Of a DNA stretch of 64,000 nucleotides, positions 9,301 to 17,183 are shown one piece after another. The notes below the pieces were generated by a model. It saw only the letters and a program-made list of their open reading frames with translations. It searched no databases and was not told the DNA's origin. Position 1 is the first letter of the stretch; each line of letters opens with the position of its first letter. The DNA comes from Agitococcus sp. (GTDB lineage Bacteria; Pseudomonadota; Gammaproteobacteria; Pseudomonadales; Moraxellaceae). Location of the stretch: NCBI GenBank assembly GCA_030646715.1, contig JAUSLJ010000048.1:1-64000 (forward strand), written 5' to 3'. A program made the translations under genes and the position numbers.

Positions 9301-10244
9301 CTTGGCTGCTCCTCCAGCGGTTTATCGGCCAAGATGGTGACGGTAGTCGTTTGGTGGGGAGCCAAACGAATATTGGGAAAGAAGGCGACGGCACGGACAC
9401 CCTCGTGATAGAAACTTTGTTCAGTCAGTTCTATCGGTTTTTCACAGACATTTTCAGCGGTGTACTGGTAAATATCCTGCTCACCGCCTGCAAACATTTT
9501 TTTAGGTGTGGCCATTGCACAACCGATACGGGCAACACCGTAATACAATGTGCCTTCGGAATAACCATTAGGGATACGCCCCTGTACCACATCACGAAAA
9601 ACTATGCGGATTGCATCGTCGTAATCACTGGCGGTCGATTCTTTCTTGTCGGCATAACGAATTGGCTTATCAAAAACCAGCGTGATATTTTGTCCAGGCA
9701 ACGACTGAGGCACTAATGTCAGTGACGCAACCTGACTAGAAGCGGAAATGCTCTCATCTTCGCGGATATAAATGCCGATAGGCTCGGTTTTGCTCGATAG
9801 AACATAAATATCCTGACCGACAATCTTATAATCAATGCCATCAAAACCTAGAACACTCGGCGATTTGAAGGGCGTAGCAATGCGGTTGGGGAGCTGATTA
9901 CTGATATAAACCACTTGGTTTTCATTTTCGTCTAAGCGCACCAATTGTGGTTTGAGTTGGCCTGCAACCTTAAATGGTTTATCGGGTGAACCCAACGCAG
10001 GAAGAGCGGGTTTAGCTTTTTTCGGAGCTATCCATTTTGTATTTTGCTTGTCGGCACTTTTGTCATTGGCGGGAATAATAGGAAGACTATTTGTGCCTGT
10101 TGCCATGTTATTGGCCGTATTGCCGACCATAACCGCACCACCTTTTGCAGGGGCAGGAATATCGGCGGCACTTTTAAATGGCAAACCATCGGCAAATGAC
10201 AATGATGGCAACACTAACAAATATGCTAAGTATTTACTGGCCAT
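9297..10244 (-). CDS. traK: core complex protein TraK (VirB9-like)
   Basis: 315 residues with a short signal peptide (MASKYLAYLLVLPSLSFA), a low-complexity linker and a beta-rich VirB9/TraK domain from about residue 95. TraK is the secretin-like outer-membrane component that pairs with TraB and TraV. The C-terminal half contains the family pattern YYGVARIGCAMATPKKMFAGGEQ. GGAA 7 nt before the ATG supports the start, and the first 11 bp overlap traE. Confidence 0.88.
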   Translation of the reverse strand: MASKYLAYLLVLPSLSFADGLPFKSAADIPAPAKGGAVMVGNTANNMATGTNSLPIIPANDKSADKQNTKWIAPKKAKPALPALGSPDKPFKVAGQLKPQLVRLDENENQVVYISNQLPNRIATPFKSPSVLGFDGIDYKIVGQDIYVLSSKTEPIGIYIREDESISASSQVASLTLVPQSLPGQNITLVFDKPIRYADKKESTASDYDDAIRIVFRDVVQGRIPNGYSEGTLYYGVARIGCAMATPKKMFAGGEQDIYQYTAENVCEKPIELTEQSFYHEGVRAVAFFPNIRLAPHQTTTVTILADKPLEEQPR

Positions 10245-10914
10245 CGTTAGTTCCTTTCTGGTTTGTCAAAGCGTCTTGCTCGGCTTTTTTGTCACTGTCG
10301 GACATATCCGCCTCCTTCTCTTTACGCAGGCGTAGCCATTTTGCGGTACGGGCATCATGGCCAGCATAAGATGTGAACGCTGTCACAAAAGGCTTCCCGT
10401 CTTGCATGGTCAAGGTGTATTCAAAAACGACTTCCTTGCTGGAAGAGCTGGACATATTGACTTGGGTATTGATTTCACCTGTGACAAACACTTTGCTGGT
10501 TGGTTCTTCCCAGACCACAGAACGTGAAACAAACCATGCCGTCGCATTGGAGGACTCAATGGCGGGATCAAAGGCGTATTCCTGCAATTTTTGCGTAACG
10601 GCTTTGGCAATGGCAGGATCCATAAAACGATTGACGACATTAGTCACATAATCAACATTTGAGCGGCTAACTGCGCCCATCGTCCCCGAAAGCCACAACG
10701 CAATATCCTTGTAATATTCGGCAGTTGCTCCGTGCCAATCCAGCTCATACCTGTCATTGACGGTAGGCGGCACAATGATGAGTCGCTCGTGGGATTGAGA
10801 GAGCTTAAAAGACAGCAAAACCACGGTAATCGCCAATCCTGCATTCGCGATCAATAACAGTCGATTGCTATAGATGGCACTTTGCCAAGTAGCATTGAGT
10901 TTTTTGAAGTCCAT
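10234..10914 (-). CDS. traE: conjugal transfer protein TraE (VirB5/VirB8-like position)
   Basis: 226 residues from the ATG at 10914, which overlaps the traL stop as TAATG; the open frame extends 13 codons further but those lie within traL. One membrane helix (about 20-40) is followed by a periplasmic domain containing the TraE family hallmarks RLIIVPP near residue 50 and KYKDIALWLSG-like YYKDIALWLSG near 73. A charged, lysine-rich tail follows. TraE is an inner-membrane component of the F-type channel. Gene order L-E-K-B-V is the canonical F arrangement. Confidence 0.9.
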   Translation of the reverse strand: MDFKKLNATWQSAIYSNRLLLIANAGLAITVVLLSFKLSQSHERLIIVPPTVNDRYELDWHGATAEYYKDIALWLSGTMGAVSRSNVDYVTNVVNRFMDPAIAKAVTQKLQEYAFDPAIESSNATAWFVSRSVVWEEPTSKVFVTGEINTQVNMSSSSSKEVVFEYTLTMQDGKPFVTAFTSYAGHDARTAKWLRLRKEKEADMSDSDKKAEQDALTNQKGTNDGQ

Positions 10915-11207
10915 TAGCTGTGGTACTCCAAAATACCGCCATTCGGAAACCATTTATTTAATGGGATAAGACCAGCACGATACGGCCCATGCACATAAAA
11001 CCCGCCTAACTTGTCGGCTTTGTAGCGAATATAAAATTTCACAAAAACATAGATAAACAGTAAAGAAACCAGCATTTGATGCGCCATCATGCCGACAAAA
11101 AATACGCACATGACTACGCCAAACTCATCCATCTCCCAGACTAATATCTGTATGGGGTCATCAACATATTCTGGTATTTCCACGGTATCGAGCATGCGAC
11201 TATTCAC
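10914..11207 (-). CDS. traL: conjugal transfer protein TraL
   Basis: Up to 97 residues. Contains IPEYVDDPIQILVWEMDE, the strongly conserved TraL N-terminus, followed by a membrane hairpin (about 30-62) and KLGGFYVHGPYRAGL near residues 67-81. TraL is a small inner-membrane subunit of the mating-pair formation channel. The frame opens with GTG at 11207, but the ATG at 11195 (MLDTVEIPEYVDD) is an equally good start, giving 93 residues. Neither has a strong ribosome site, consistent with coupling to the upstream gene it overlaps. Confidence 0.9.
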   Translation of the reverse strand: MNSRMLDTVEIPEYVDDPIQILVWEMDEFGVVMCVFFVGMMAHQMLVSLLFIYVFVKFYIRYKADKLGGFYVHGPYRAGLIPLNKWFPNGGILEYHS

Positions 11208-11835
11208 TCACCACAATCGTCATAAACATTTCTGTCCGCCGATTAAGGACACGACCTTTCTTGGTGTTGTTGGATGCAACGGGTTCACCTTCTCCCCTGC
11301 CTTCAATCGTGATGCGTTCAGGGCTAACGCCTTTATTTGTTAACCAAGTGCCAACGCTCTTGGCTCTACGCGTTGAAAGTGAAAGATTGTATGGCGTAGT
11401 GCCAATAGAATCGGTGTGGCCAACGATGCGAATGGGTTGTTGCGGATTTTTAAGAGCAATATCAAGAATGTGTTGCAAGGGATTGAGGTCGCCAATAATT
11501 TGATAACTGTCAAAACGGAACAGCTTAGAGCCTAAAGTCTTCTTTATTATTTTCTGCTGAGCCACTGGCGTTGACTGCTCAATGAGGTCTGTCTCTACAT
11601 CAGAACGCAAAGCAATCCAAAAAACGCGATCAGAATCGGAAAACGCATTTTCTCGGTCACAGCCTAAACAGACGACTGTTTGATACGCAGGCTTTAAGGT
11701 TACGACATCAGAAATGGCATAGTGTTTGCGAATGGCAAAATCAGGCTGCTGCCACTCAACGACATGGAAAAGCTCCTGACGCGCACAACCCACGACCGCC
11801 AAAGAAAGCACTCCAAGCACTAATAATCTAAACAA
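11200..11835 (-). CDS. OmpA-family lipoprotein of the conjugation operon
   Basis: 211 residues with a lipoprotein signal (AVVGC, cysteine about 17). The C-terminal OmpA peptidoglycan-binding domain shows VGHTDSIGT near residue 138, the LSTRRAKSVGTWL helix and the closing GRVLNRRTEMF. It would sit at the outer membrane and hold the cell wall. It lies immediately before traL and after a Dsb-like gene, with a 114-bp AT-rich gap upstream that may hold an internal promoter. OmpA-like proteins are not part of the classical F set but appear as accessory stabilisers in several type IV systems. Confidence 0.82.
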   Translation of the reverse strand: MFRLLVLGVLSLAVVGCARQELFHVVEWQQPDFAIRKHYAISDVVTLKPAYQTVVCLGCDRENAFSDSDRVFWIALRSDVETDLIEQSTPVAQQKIIKKTLGSKLFRFDSYQIIGDLNPLQHILDIALKNPQQPIRIVGHTDSIGTTPYNLSLSTRRAKSVGTWLTNKGVSPERITIEGRGEGEPVASNNTKKGRVLNRRTEMFMTIVVSE

Positions 11836-11949
11836 GCCTACTTCCTATATATCAATATCACACACTAATAATATGATACACAGAAAAACACCATCAATTC
11901 AATGCTTATTAGCTTTTATTACTAATAATAGATATATTTTTACAGGCCA

Positions 11950-12570
11950 TTATTCTTGCAGCCGCTTTGAAACCACCGCGTTGGCCAATTGAATAAACGA
12001 TCCCATGTTGCCTGAAACCGTTTCTGGTGAAATAGCATAGCGTCCACCCACAACTAAAGTCGGCGTAAGCTGAATTTGATAACTGGAGCTGAGTAGCGCC
12101 GCATGAGCAAACATTGACATAACCTGCTCATCAGCCCAATGCCGATAAAACTCTGTCATATTTAGCCTGGCTGTTTTAGCGGCAAGGAAATAGGTCTCTT
12201 TTTTATCAGCAGTAAAGCCCTGTTGATGAATGAGTCGAAACACCGTCGAACAATAACTATTGATTTTTTGGGGGCTGGTGGTCAATGCCGTATAGTAGGC
12301 AATTGCCCCCAAGACCGAACTGTCATCCTTAACCACAACAGGCGTTCTTGCATATATTAGACTCGCTGGCAGTGTATTGCCCCAATCCAATAATGCTTTG
12401 TCGGCAGAGTGACAGTGTGGGCAAGAAAACATAAAGAACAGCCTGACGACCTTGGCATCAGCACTGACTTCTTGTGTCCGAATATAAGGCATATCTTCAT
12501 CAGCTAAAGCCGTGGCAACACAAGCCCACAGACACCAGACGCTAAACAGCCATTTGGTTACGCGCATCAT
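11950..12570 (-). CDS. DsbA-like periplasmic thiol oxidoreductase
   Basis: 206 residues with a signal peptide (VTKWLFSVWCLWACVATALA). The thioredoxin-fold active site is CPHC in FFMFSCPHCHSA, the DsbA type, and the cis-proline region is QLTPTLVVGG. It would oxidise disulfides in exported Tra proteins; TraF, TraH and TraV in this operon contain cysteines. The open frame extends to 12624, but GGGAGG followed by 7 nt points to the ATG at 12570 (a second ATG follows directly). The start overlaps the end of the ATPase gene by 29 bp. Confidence 0.85.
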   Translation of the reverse strand: MMRVTKWLFSVWCLWACVATALADEDMPYIRTQEVSADAKVVRLFFMFSCPHCHSADKALLDWGNTLPASLIYARTPVVVKDDSSVLGAIAYYTALTTSPQKINSYCSTVFRLIHQQGFTADKKETYFLAAKTARLNMTEFYRHWADEQVMSMFAHAALLSSSYQIQLTPTLVVGGRYAISPETVSGNMGSFIQLANAVVSKRLQE

Positions 12571-13909
12571 CAATCGCCTCCCTTGCACAAAAATGGTATT
12601 GCAGCAAAACATCCTCCAACTCAATTGACGATTGTTGCTGCAATAACGTCACCTGCTCTAATTGGTAAGGGGTGAGATGGCCAAGCTGTATCAACATCTC
12701 TCCTAGTGACGATTGTTTTTCATGATGTATAGCTGAACCAATAATAGAGCGTACCTCTTCTAAGCTGGTATGCCCTTCTGAAGCGATGCGTACACTCGCC
12801 TCGGTCAAAGTCTCATATTGGGGCTGATTGCGTATTAGTCGGCTAATCAGTCGCTCATCCGACTTGGCTATCGCTTCCCTGACTTTATTGTCGGCCATTA
12901 ACAGCTCCATAATAGGAACCATGCCATCGTAGAGATTACCTTCAGCCTCAGTACCAAAGGTTTTATCGACATAATTAGCCATTTTATGGTGTTGCAACCA
13001 ACGCACTTCCGAAGCATCGGGCTTACGTCTAATATGCGGATGACGAAGGCGGCGTACTAACCGTTGCGCGATAATCCCTCGTAACGATATTGCTAATTGT
13101 GCAGGATCTAAACCAAAATTCAGCAACCGCCCAATACTGCTAGGCGCATCATTGGTATGTAAGGTTGATAACACTAAATGGCCTGTCATCGCCGCTTGCA
13201 CTGCTATTTTTGCTGTTTCTTGGTCACGAATTTCACCCACAAGAATCACATCAGGATCTTGTCGTAGCGCGGCTCTCAGGGCTAAAGCGAAGGTATTATG
13301 CTGGTCAACATTGACCTGTTGCAGTAATGGCAGACGATACTCAACAGGGTCTTCAATCGTTTGTATTTTGCGGTCATCGGTATTCAATTCATTCAAAATA
13401 CTATACAGCGTTGATGTTTTCCCTGAGCCTGTTGGCCCAGTCACCAGAAACAGGCCGCTCGGCTCGCGAATGATGTTGTCGATACTGGCGCGCACTGCGG
13501 GAGTCATCATAATGTCGCGCAGATTGCGCCCTGCATTACGCTGATCCAATAAGCGGCAAACGATAGACTGGCCGTAAATCGTCGGTTGTATGGAAATTCG
13601 TAGATCTAAACCATGCCCGTCAAAACGCAAACTGGTACGGCCATCCAAAGGCGTTTTTGTTTCGGAAAGCGGTAAATTAGAGCGTGAGCGAATTTTGGCG
13701 TTGATCTCTCTAAACTCATCAGTACTCACTTTGCGTACTGATTCCATTTTTCCGCGTCTGCGCCAGCGAATGACTCCTCCTGTCGCTTCCTCTTCAATGT
13801 GAACGTCACTCACACCCGCACCTGCACCATCCTGAAACAAGGTATTCAACAGCTCGACAACACTCTGGTCATGCCGACCCGTCGAAATAAATAGATTTGG
13901 TAAACTCAT
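12542..13909 (-). CDS. GspE/PilB/TraJ-type secretion ATPase with C-terminal MshEN-like module
   Basis: 455 residues. The catalytic core is complete: N2-type domain with VSDVHIEEEATGG near 33-45, Walker A GPTGSGKT (158-165), Asp box IQTIEDPVEYR (about 182-192), Walker B DPDVILVGEIRD (218-229) and His box HLVLSTLHTND (244-254). The tetracysteine zinc motif normal in GspE is absent; GNLYDGMVPIMELL occupies its usual surroundings. The last 55 residues contain LGEMLIQLGHLTPYQLEQV, which resembles the MshEN/T2SSE-N module usually found at the N-terminus. Such ATPases energise type IV pili, type II secretion, or act as DotB/TraJ factors in I-type conjugation. They are not part of the F set, so this is an accessory motor. 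Confidence 0.85.
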   Translation of the reverse strand: MSLPNLFISTGRHDQSVVELLNTLFQDGAGAGVSDVHIEEEATGGVIRWRRRGKMESVRKVSTDEFREINAKIRSRSNLPLSETKTPLDGRTSLRFDGHGLDLRISIQPTIYGQSIVCRLLDQRNAGRNLRDIMMTPAVRASIDNIIREPSGLFLVTGPTGSGKTSTLYSILNELNTDDRKIQTIEDPVEYRLPLLQQVNVDQHNTFALALRAALRQDPDVILVGEIRDQETAKIAVQAAMTGHLVLSTLHTNDAPSSIGRLLNFGLDPAQLAISLRGIIAQRLVRRLRHPHIRRKPDASEVRWLQHHKMANYVDKTFGTEAEGNLYDGMVPIMELLMADNKVREAIAKSDERLISRLIRNQPQYETLTEASVRIASEGHTSLEEVRSIIGSAIHHEKQSSLGEMLIQLGHLTPYQLEQVTLLQQQSSIELEDVLLQYHFCAREAIDDARNQMAV

Positions 13910-13918
13910 TTTTACTCA

Positions 13919-14203
13919 TCAATAGTCAAATTTATTCCAGCCACAGACAACGTGTTCATCCATGTAAAACTGCCGTTGTACAAAGTTGGCGACGTTCAAT
14001 CGGCTTTTTAAGCTATAAAGCTCTATCCGTGCGATAGTTTCAGGGAACGCCCACGGCTTTGCAAAATGACTAATCATCAAGCCTCCCCATTTCACAGGAA
14101 TGGTCGCTCGCTCAATACGCACACAAGCCTCCGTAGAAATCAGAACATAGCCCGCATAACTCAAAAGCAGCGCGACAAAAATAGAGACGAAAAAGCTTTT
14201 CAT
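13919..14203 (-). CDS. small single-pass membrane protein of the conjugation operon
   Basis: 94 residues from the ATG at 14203, which overlaps the transglycosylase stop as ATGA. The longer open frame would start inside that gene. One N-terminal hydrophobic segment (about 2-22) precedes a periplasmic domain with a cysteine near each end (TEACVRIE and HVVCGWNKFDY). No family recognised. Its place between the transglycosylase and the ATPase, with tight coupling, suggests an envelope role in conjugation. Confidence 0.65.
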   Translation of the reverse strand: MKSFFVSIFVALLLSYAGYVLISTEACVRIERATIPVKWGGLMISHFAKPWAFPETIARIELYSLKSRLNVANFVQRQFYMDEHVVCGWNKFDY

Positions 14204-14649
14204 AACGCTGAAACCTGCTTCAGTTGCTGCCATATTTTTAACGCATAGCGTTGGCGCTTGTGCGGTGATCTTGCGTTATAGGCACCCACTGCTGTCCAGT
14301 TGTAACCATATTGAGAGATGTTGTGAGCCAAAATCCAAGCACCCACATCAATATTTGTGCAAGGATCAAACAGATCTATTTTAGAAATATTCATCCGCTG
14401 TAATTTTGGTAACCAGGAAGAGTTAATTTGCATCACACCAATATCGAGAGTGCCGTTACTGTTTTTACCTATCGCTCCTGCATGAAATCTAGATTCCTGA
14501 GCCGCTATTGCCCACAAAACATGAGGATGGATCTGGTATTTTTGCGAAGAAGCGTAGATGCAGCTACTCATCAGTCGTCCAAAATCGTTCGCGACACTGT
14601 AGCCACTGGTTGTTAAAAGTAGTCCCATTAAAAGCATTTTTTTCATCAT
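14200..14649 (-). CDS. lytic transglycosylase (VirB1/TrbN-type)
   Basis: 149 residues from the paired ATGs at 14649/14646, giving a signal peptide (KKMLLMGLLLTTSGYSVA). The SLT domain has the catalytic glutamate in AIAAQESRFH (about residue 52), then GVMQINSSW and a YNWTAVGAYNA end motif. It cuts peptidoglycan locally so the transfer apparatus can assemble. It is the first gene of the minus-strand conjugation operon. No good Shine-Dalgarno is seen before the ATG, and the open frame continues upstream without a better start. Confidence 0.85.
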   Translation of the reverse strand: MMKKMLLMGLLLTTSGYSVANDFGRLMSSCIYASSQKYQIHPHVLWAIAAQESRFHAGAIGKNSNGTLDIGVMQINSSWLPKLQRMNISKIDLFDPCTNIDVGAWILAHNISQYGYNWTAVGAYNARSPHKRQRYALKIWQQLKQVSAL

Positions 14650-15092
14650 ATTATTATTAAGCGATAGTGTTATTTTTGCAATGATGATGACGCATACCAT
14701 ATCGTAAAAAGTAAAAAATACTCTAAAATTAAAGCTAAGGTAGCTCACTTGACGTATTTATAGACAAAAAAGACATCTCTAATTGATAATTGTTATTTAT
14801 TGGCTTCTTCAAAGAGCGAACAATGGGGTTTCACGCATTAGGTCGGTTGTTTTTCTAAGGCATTGGGCCAATGCTTAACGACACTGTTATACCAATTAGT
14901 TATGTTTAGATTATTAGTGTTTCCAGATAGGCAACACTTCGAATTGTGATGATTACATAGTAGGGTGACAGCACGTTTTCCTTCTGCTTTTTCTTTAAAA
15001 TTATTAAAAAATCCCTTTTATATATACTTTTAAAACCTTTTAAAACCTTTTAGCGTCCGAAAACTCTATTATAATCAATATATTGCAGAGGT
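14650..15092. other. AT-rich non-coding region between conjugation operon and iterons
   Basis: About 440 bp without a convincing gene. It must contain the promoter of the conjugation operon on the minus strand, but no strong -35/-10 pair stands out. At 15028-15047 the 10-bp unit TTTTAAAACC occurs twice in tandem beside a run of A/T (15000-15035). This fits the DNA-unwinding element expected next to iterons in Rep_3 plasmids. Confidence 0.5.
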
Positions 15093-15199
15093 ATTAAGGG
15101 AGTAAAGGGGACTATTAAGGGAGTAAAAGGTGGCATTAAGGGAGTAAAAGGGACTGAATAAAGGGAGTAAAAGGTGGTATTCGGGGAGTAAAAGGGACT
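15093..15199 (+). repeat. five tandem 21-bp iterons of the replication origin
   Basis: Five copies of a 21-bp unit with core AAGGGAGTAAAAGG start at 15093, 15114, 15135, 15158 and 15179. The first three are directly adjacent, a 2-bp spacer precedes the fourth, and the fifth is directly adjacent to it. The copies end alternately in GGGACT or GGTGGC/GGTGGT. The 21-bp pitch puts the copies on one face of the helix. Direct repeats of this size upstream of a Rep_3 gene are the Rep binding sites that set initiation and copy number. Confidence 0.9.
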
Positions 15200-15288
15200 A
15201 CTAATATGGTGCGTAAAAACACCCTCTTGATGAATAAAATTATACGTTTTTGCAGACAAAACGTTCATTTTTCACCCCAAAAACCCAC

Positions 15289-15310
15289 TATCGTTAGCGG
15301 TTAGACGATA
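15289..15310. promoter_or_regulatory. dyad TATCGT-N10-ACGATA in the origin
   Basis: A 6-bp inverted repeat with a 10-bp spacer lies between the iteron cluster and the isolated sixth iteron. It could be a host-factor or Rep-dimer site; no exact DnaA box was recognised here. Confidence 0.35.
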
Positions 15311-15311
15311 G

Positions 15312-15332
15312 ATAAAGGGAGTAAAAGGGACT
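15312..15332 (+). repeat. isolated sixth iteron
   Basis: A further 21-bp unit of the same form (ATAAAGGGAGTAAAAGG followed by GACT), separated by 112 bp from the cluster and closer to rep. A degenerate seventh copy (AAAAGGAGAAAAAGGG) is at about 15419-15439. Distal copies often take part in handcuffing or Rep autoregulation. Confidence 0.8.
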
Positions 15333-15438
15333 ATAAAATTAGTTTTATTGCTGTCATTTTTTTCTATTTCTGCATGTCTGAGAGCAATAACAAACCAATT
15401 CCGATTAGCAATCCATAGATAAAAGGAGAAAAAGGGCG

Positions 15439-15475
15439 TATAAAAGGAATCCTAAAAATATAAGTTCCCTTTATA
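15439..15475. promoter_or_regulatory. inverted repeat upstream of rep, probable autoregulatory operator
   Basis: TATAAAAGGAA (15439-15449) and TTCCCTTTATA (15465-15475) form an 11-bp inverted repeat with one mismatch and a 15-bp A/T-rich spacer, ending 14 bp before the rep ATG. The arm resembles part of the iteron core (TAAAAGG). That is the usual arrangement for Rep dimers repressing their own promoter in Rep_3 plasmids. Confidence 0.6.
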
Positions 15476-15489
15476 AATTGGATGCGGCG

Positions 15490-16326
15490 ATGGAACACGA
15501 ACTGGTAGTGAAGTCAAATAAACTCATTGAGGCAGGTTTCAAATTATCACTCAACGAGCAGCGTGTTATTTTGATGGCCATTACCCATGTTCGGCGCGAC
15601 AGAGCGTTAAGTTCAGACGAGGTGTTTGAGATCAAGGCGACTGACTTTATGACCCTGTTCGGCATGAATCAGAATAAAGCATACGAAGAGTTACAGAATG
15701 CTGCCCAACGGTTATTTGAGCGTTTTGTCATTATTGATAATCCAGATCCAGACAACCCTGAGCTCGTTATGACGAAAACTCGGTGGATTTCCTCTATCGA
15801 CTACATTCCCAACCACGGCAAAATTCGCCTGATGTTTGCTCAAAAAATGATTCCCTACTTGAGTGTGCTTGAAAGAGAGTTTACTAAATACAAATTAGAG
15901 TCGATTGCTAAAATGACCAGCACCCACGCGATTCGGCTTTATGAGTTGCTGATGCAATGGGGGTCTGTTGGCGAGCGCGATGTCAGTATTGAATGGCTAA
16001 AAAGGCAAACGCAGATTGAAGGAAAATATACGGCGATCAAAGACTTTAAGAAAAGTGTCATTGATGTGGCTGTTTCGCAAATTAATGAATATACGGATCT
16101 TGAGGTAAGTTATGACCAACGCAAATCGGGACGGACCGTAACACACTTGATTTTTACTTTTAAGCCGAAGCTCTCCCCAAAACTCGAAGAGAAAGCCACT
16201 AAAAAGGTTAAGCCAGAGGGTCTATTGATCAATGGTGTACCTAAAGTCGATATCGAGCGTTTAGCGCGTCCTGGAGAGTCCTACGAAGATGCGGCAGAAC
16301 GAATTAAAAAGAGCTGTTTGGCTTGA
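15490..16326 (+). CDS. replication initiation protein, Rep_3 (RepB) family
   Basis: About 278 residues from the ATG at 15490 (GGA 7 nt upstream). The frame opens with a TTG at 15478 that lacks a ribosome site. Two winged-helix domains are visible: the N-terminal half has VVKSNKLIEAGFKLSLNEQRV and TKYKLESIAKM, and the second half has SHAIRLYELLMQWG-like HAIRLYELLMQWG then IEWLKRQTQIEGKY. The protein binds the iterons upstream and opens the origin. It is transcribed away from the conjugation operon and ends at a strong terminator. Confidence 0.93.
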   Translation: MEHELVVKSNKLIEAGFKLSLNEQRVILMAITHVRRDRALSSDEVFEIKATDFMTLFGMNQNKAYEELQNAAQRLFERFVIIDNPDPDNPELVMTKTRWISSIDYIPNHGKIRLMFAQKMIPYLSVLEREFTKYKLESIAKMTSTHAIRLYELLMQWGSVGERDVSIEWLKRQTQIEGKYTAIKDFKKSVIDVAVSQINEYTDLEVSYDQRKSGRTVTHLIFTFKPKLSPKLEEKATKKVKPEGLLINGVPKVDIERLARPGESYEDAAERIKKSCLA

Positions 16327-16471
16327 ATGCTGATGGCTGCGAGTTACCCTTCCCTATTGGTATAAAAATTACGTTATTGAATTTAGCATGCTAAATTAGT
16401 TTGATGGATTCCACGTTTTGCCATGCGCTATAAATAAAACTAAAGACAAATCTGCATTGACGAGAAATAAG

Positions 16472-16501
16472 AAAACCCCAAAGCGAATGCGTTGGGGTTT
16501 T
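16472..16501. terminator. bidirectional Rho-independent terminator
   Basis: AAAACCCCAA (16472-16481) pairs perfectly with TTGGGGTTTT (16492-16501) around a 10-nt loop. The A-run on one side and T-run on the other allow termination of rep (plus) and of the toxin gene (minus). Confidence 0.85.
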
Positions 16502-16531
16502 GGGTTGGGTTTAAAAGTCGGATAACCAATG

Positions 16532-16942
16532 CTATTCCGATGCCACAGCACGAATAGCCGCTTGCAAATGCCGCATCAACGAGGCGTGTAATGTACCTAA
16601 TTTCGGTATTTGTCCGTGTGGTGCAGCAGGCGGAACAGAAAACCAGTCTGAGTTATAAGGCAAATCAATCATTTGCTTTAAATCAAACTTAGTGTCGTAG
16701 CTTAAACCAGCCGATCTATAAGCGTCAGCATTTGTTGCTTTAAGAATAGCAAACTCACCCTTATGCAATTCATTAGTCCGTTGGCTCGTGCCGTAGCTAA
16801 CTTTGACCCAAAACTTAGGGTCATTGTCATCAAAAACCGTGAGAATTAGCGCAGGACGAGGCTTGGGCTTAGGATGGATATTATCGGGAAAATGACACCA
16901 GACAATATCCCCCGCCGTTGGCTCTGGCCACCATAATTCCAT
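16532..16942 (-). CDS. PemK/MazF-like toxin
   Basis: 136 residues. The N-terminus contains GDIVWCHFPDN and then KPRPALIL, the pattern of MazF/PemK endoribonucleases (GDIvwvdf...RPalvl), followed by WVKVSYGTSQ and the basic/hydrophobic C-terminal half. Toxins of this fold cut mRNA and stabilise plasmids with a labile antitoxin. The ATG overlaps the stop of the 42-residue antitoxin ORF as TAATG, so the two are translationally coupled. The divergence from model MazF makes the exact subfamily uncertain. Confidence 0.7.
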   Translation of the reverse strand: MELWWPEPTAGDIVWCHFPDNIHPKPKPRPALILTVFDDNDPKFWVKVSYGTSQRTNELHKGEFAILKATNADAYRSAGLSYDTKFDLKQMIDLPYNSDWFSVPPAAPHGQIPKLGTLHASLMRHLQAAIRAVASE

Positions 16943-17070
16943 TATGCTGACTCCTGCTCAAATAAACTTGAACGTACCGATTGTTGCATACCTTGTGGGA
17001 CAAGCTCTTTGATTTGAGCGATTTGGCGTGCTGTTAGAGCAACAGCATTTTCGCTAGTGTGATGCGTCAT
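16942..17070 (-). CDS. 42-residue mini-antitoxin, C-terminal neutralising segment only
   Basis: A short ORF from ATG 17070 to TAA, preceded by GAGAGGA at good spacing and overlapping the toxin start. It ends in KELVPQGMQQSVRSSLFE, which closely matches the C-terminus of the upstream 86-residue antitoxin (KEQIPQGTQNSVRSSLLD). It lacks the N-terminal DNA-binding half of that protein. It therefore looks like a duplicated toxin-binding tail now expressed separately and coupled to the toxin. Antitoxin tails of this kind wrap the toxin, so neutralisation without DNA binding is plausible but inferred. Confidence 0.65.
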   Translation of the reverse strand: MTHHTSENAVALTARQIAQIKELVPQGMQQSVRSSLFEQESA

Positions 17071-17183
17071 CGTGAAGGTTTCCTCTCGAATAAATTAAAA
17101 TTGCAAAAGAGAAAACCTGCGCTCATCGCGTAGTGTTGAGCTTATTTCTGTTGAAACACTCGGAGTTTGGCTTGTATTAAACG

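Noticed and set aside
15050-15268. Minus-strand ORF of 72 codons across the iterons
   Set aside because: Its repetitive Phe-Thr-Pro-Leu pattern is only the translation of the iteron repeat; no ribosome site.
15093-15332. Regularly spaced repeats resembling a small CRISPR array
   Set aside because: The copies are directly adjacent with no unique spacers, and they lie upstream of a Rep_3 gene; they are iterons.
15478-15489. Four-codon extension of Rep starting at TTG
   Set aside because: No Shine-Dalgarno; the ATG at 15490 has GGA at suitable spacing.
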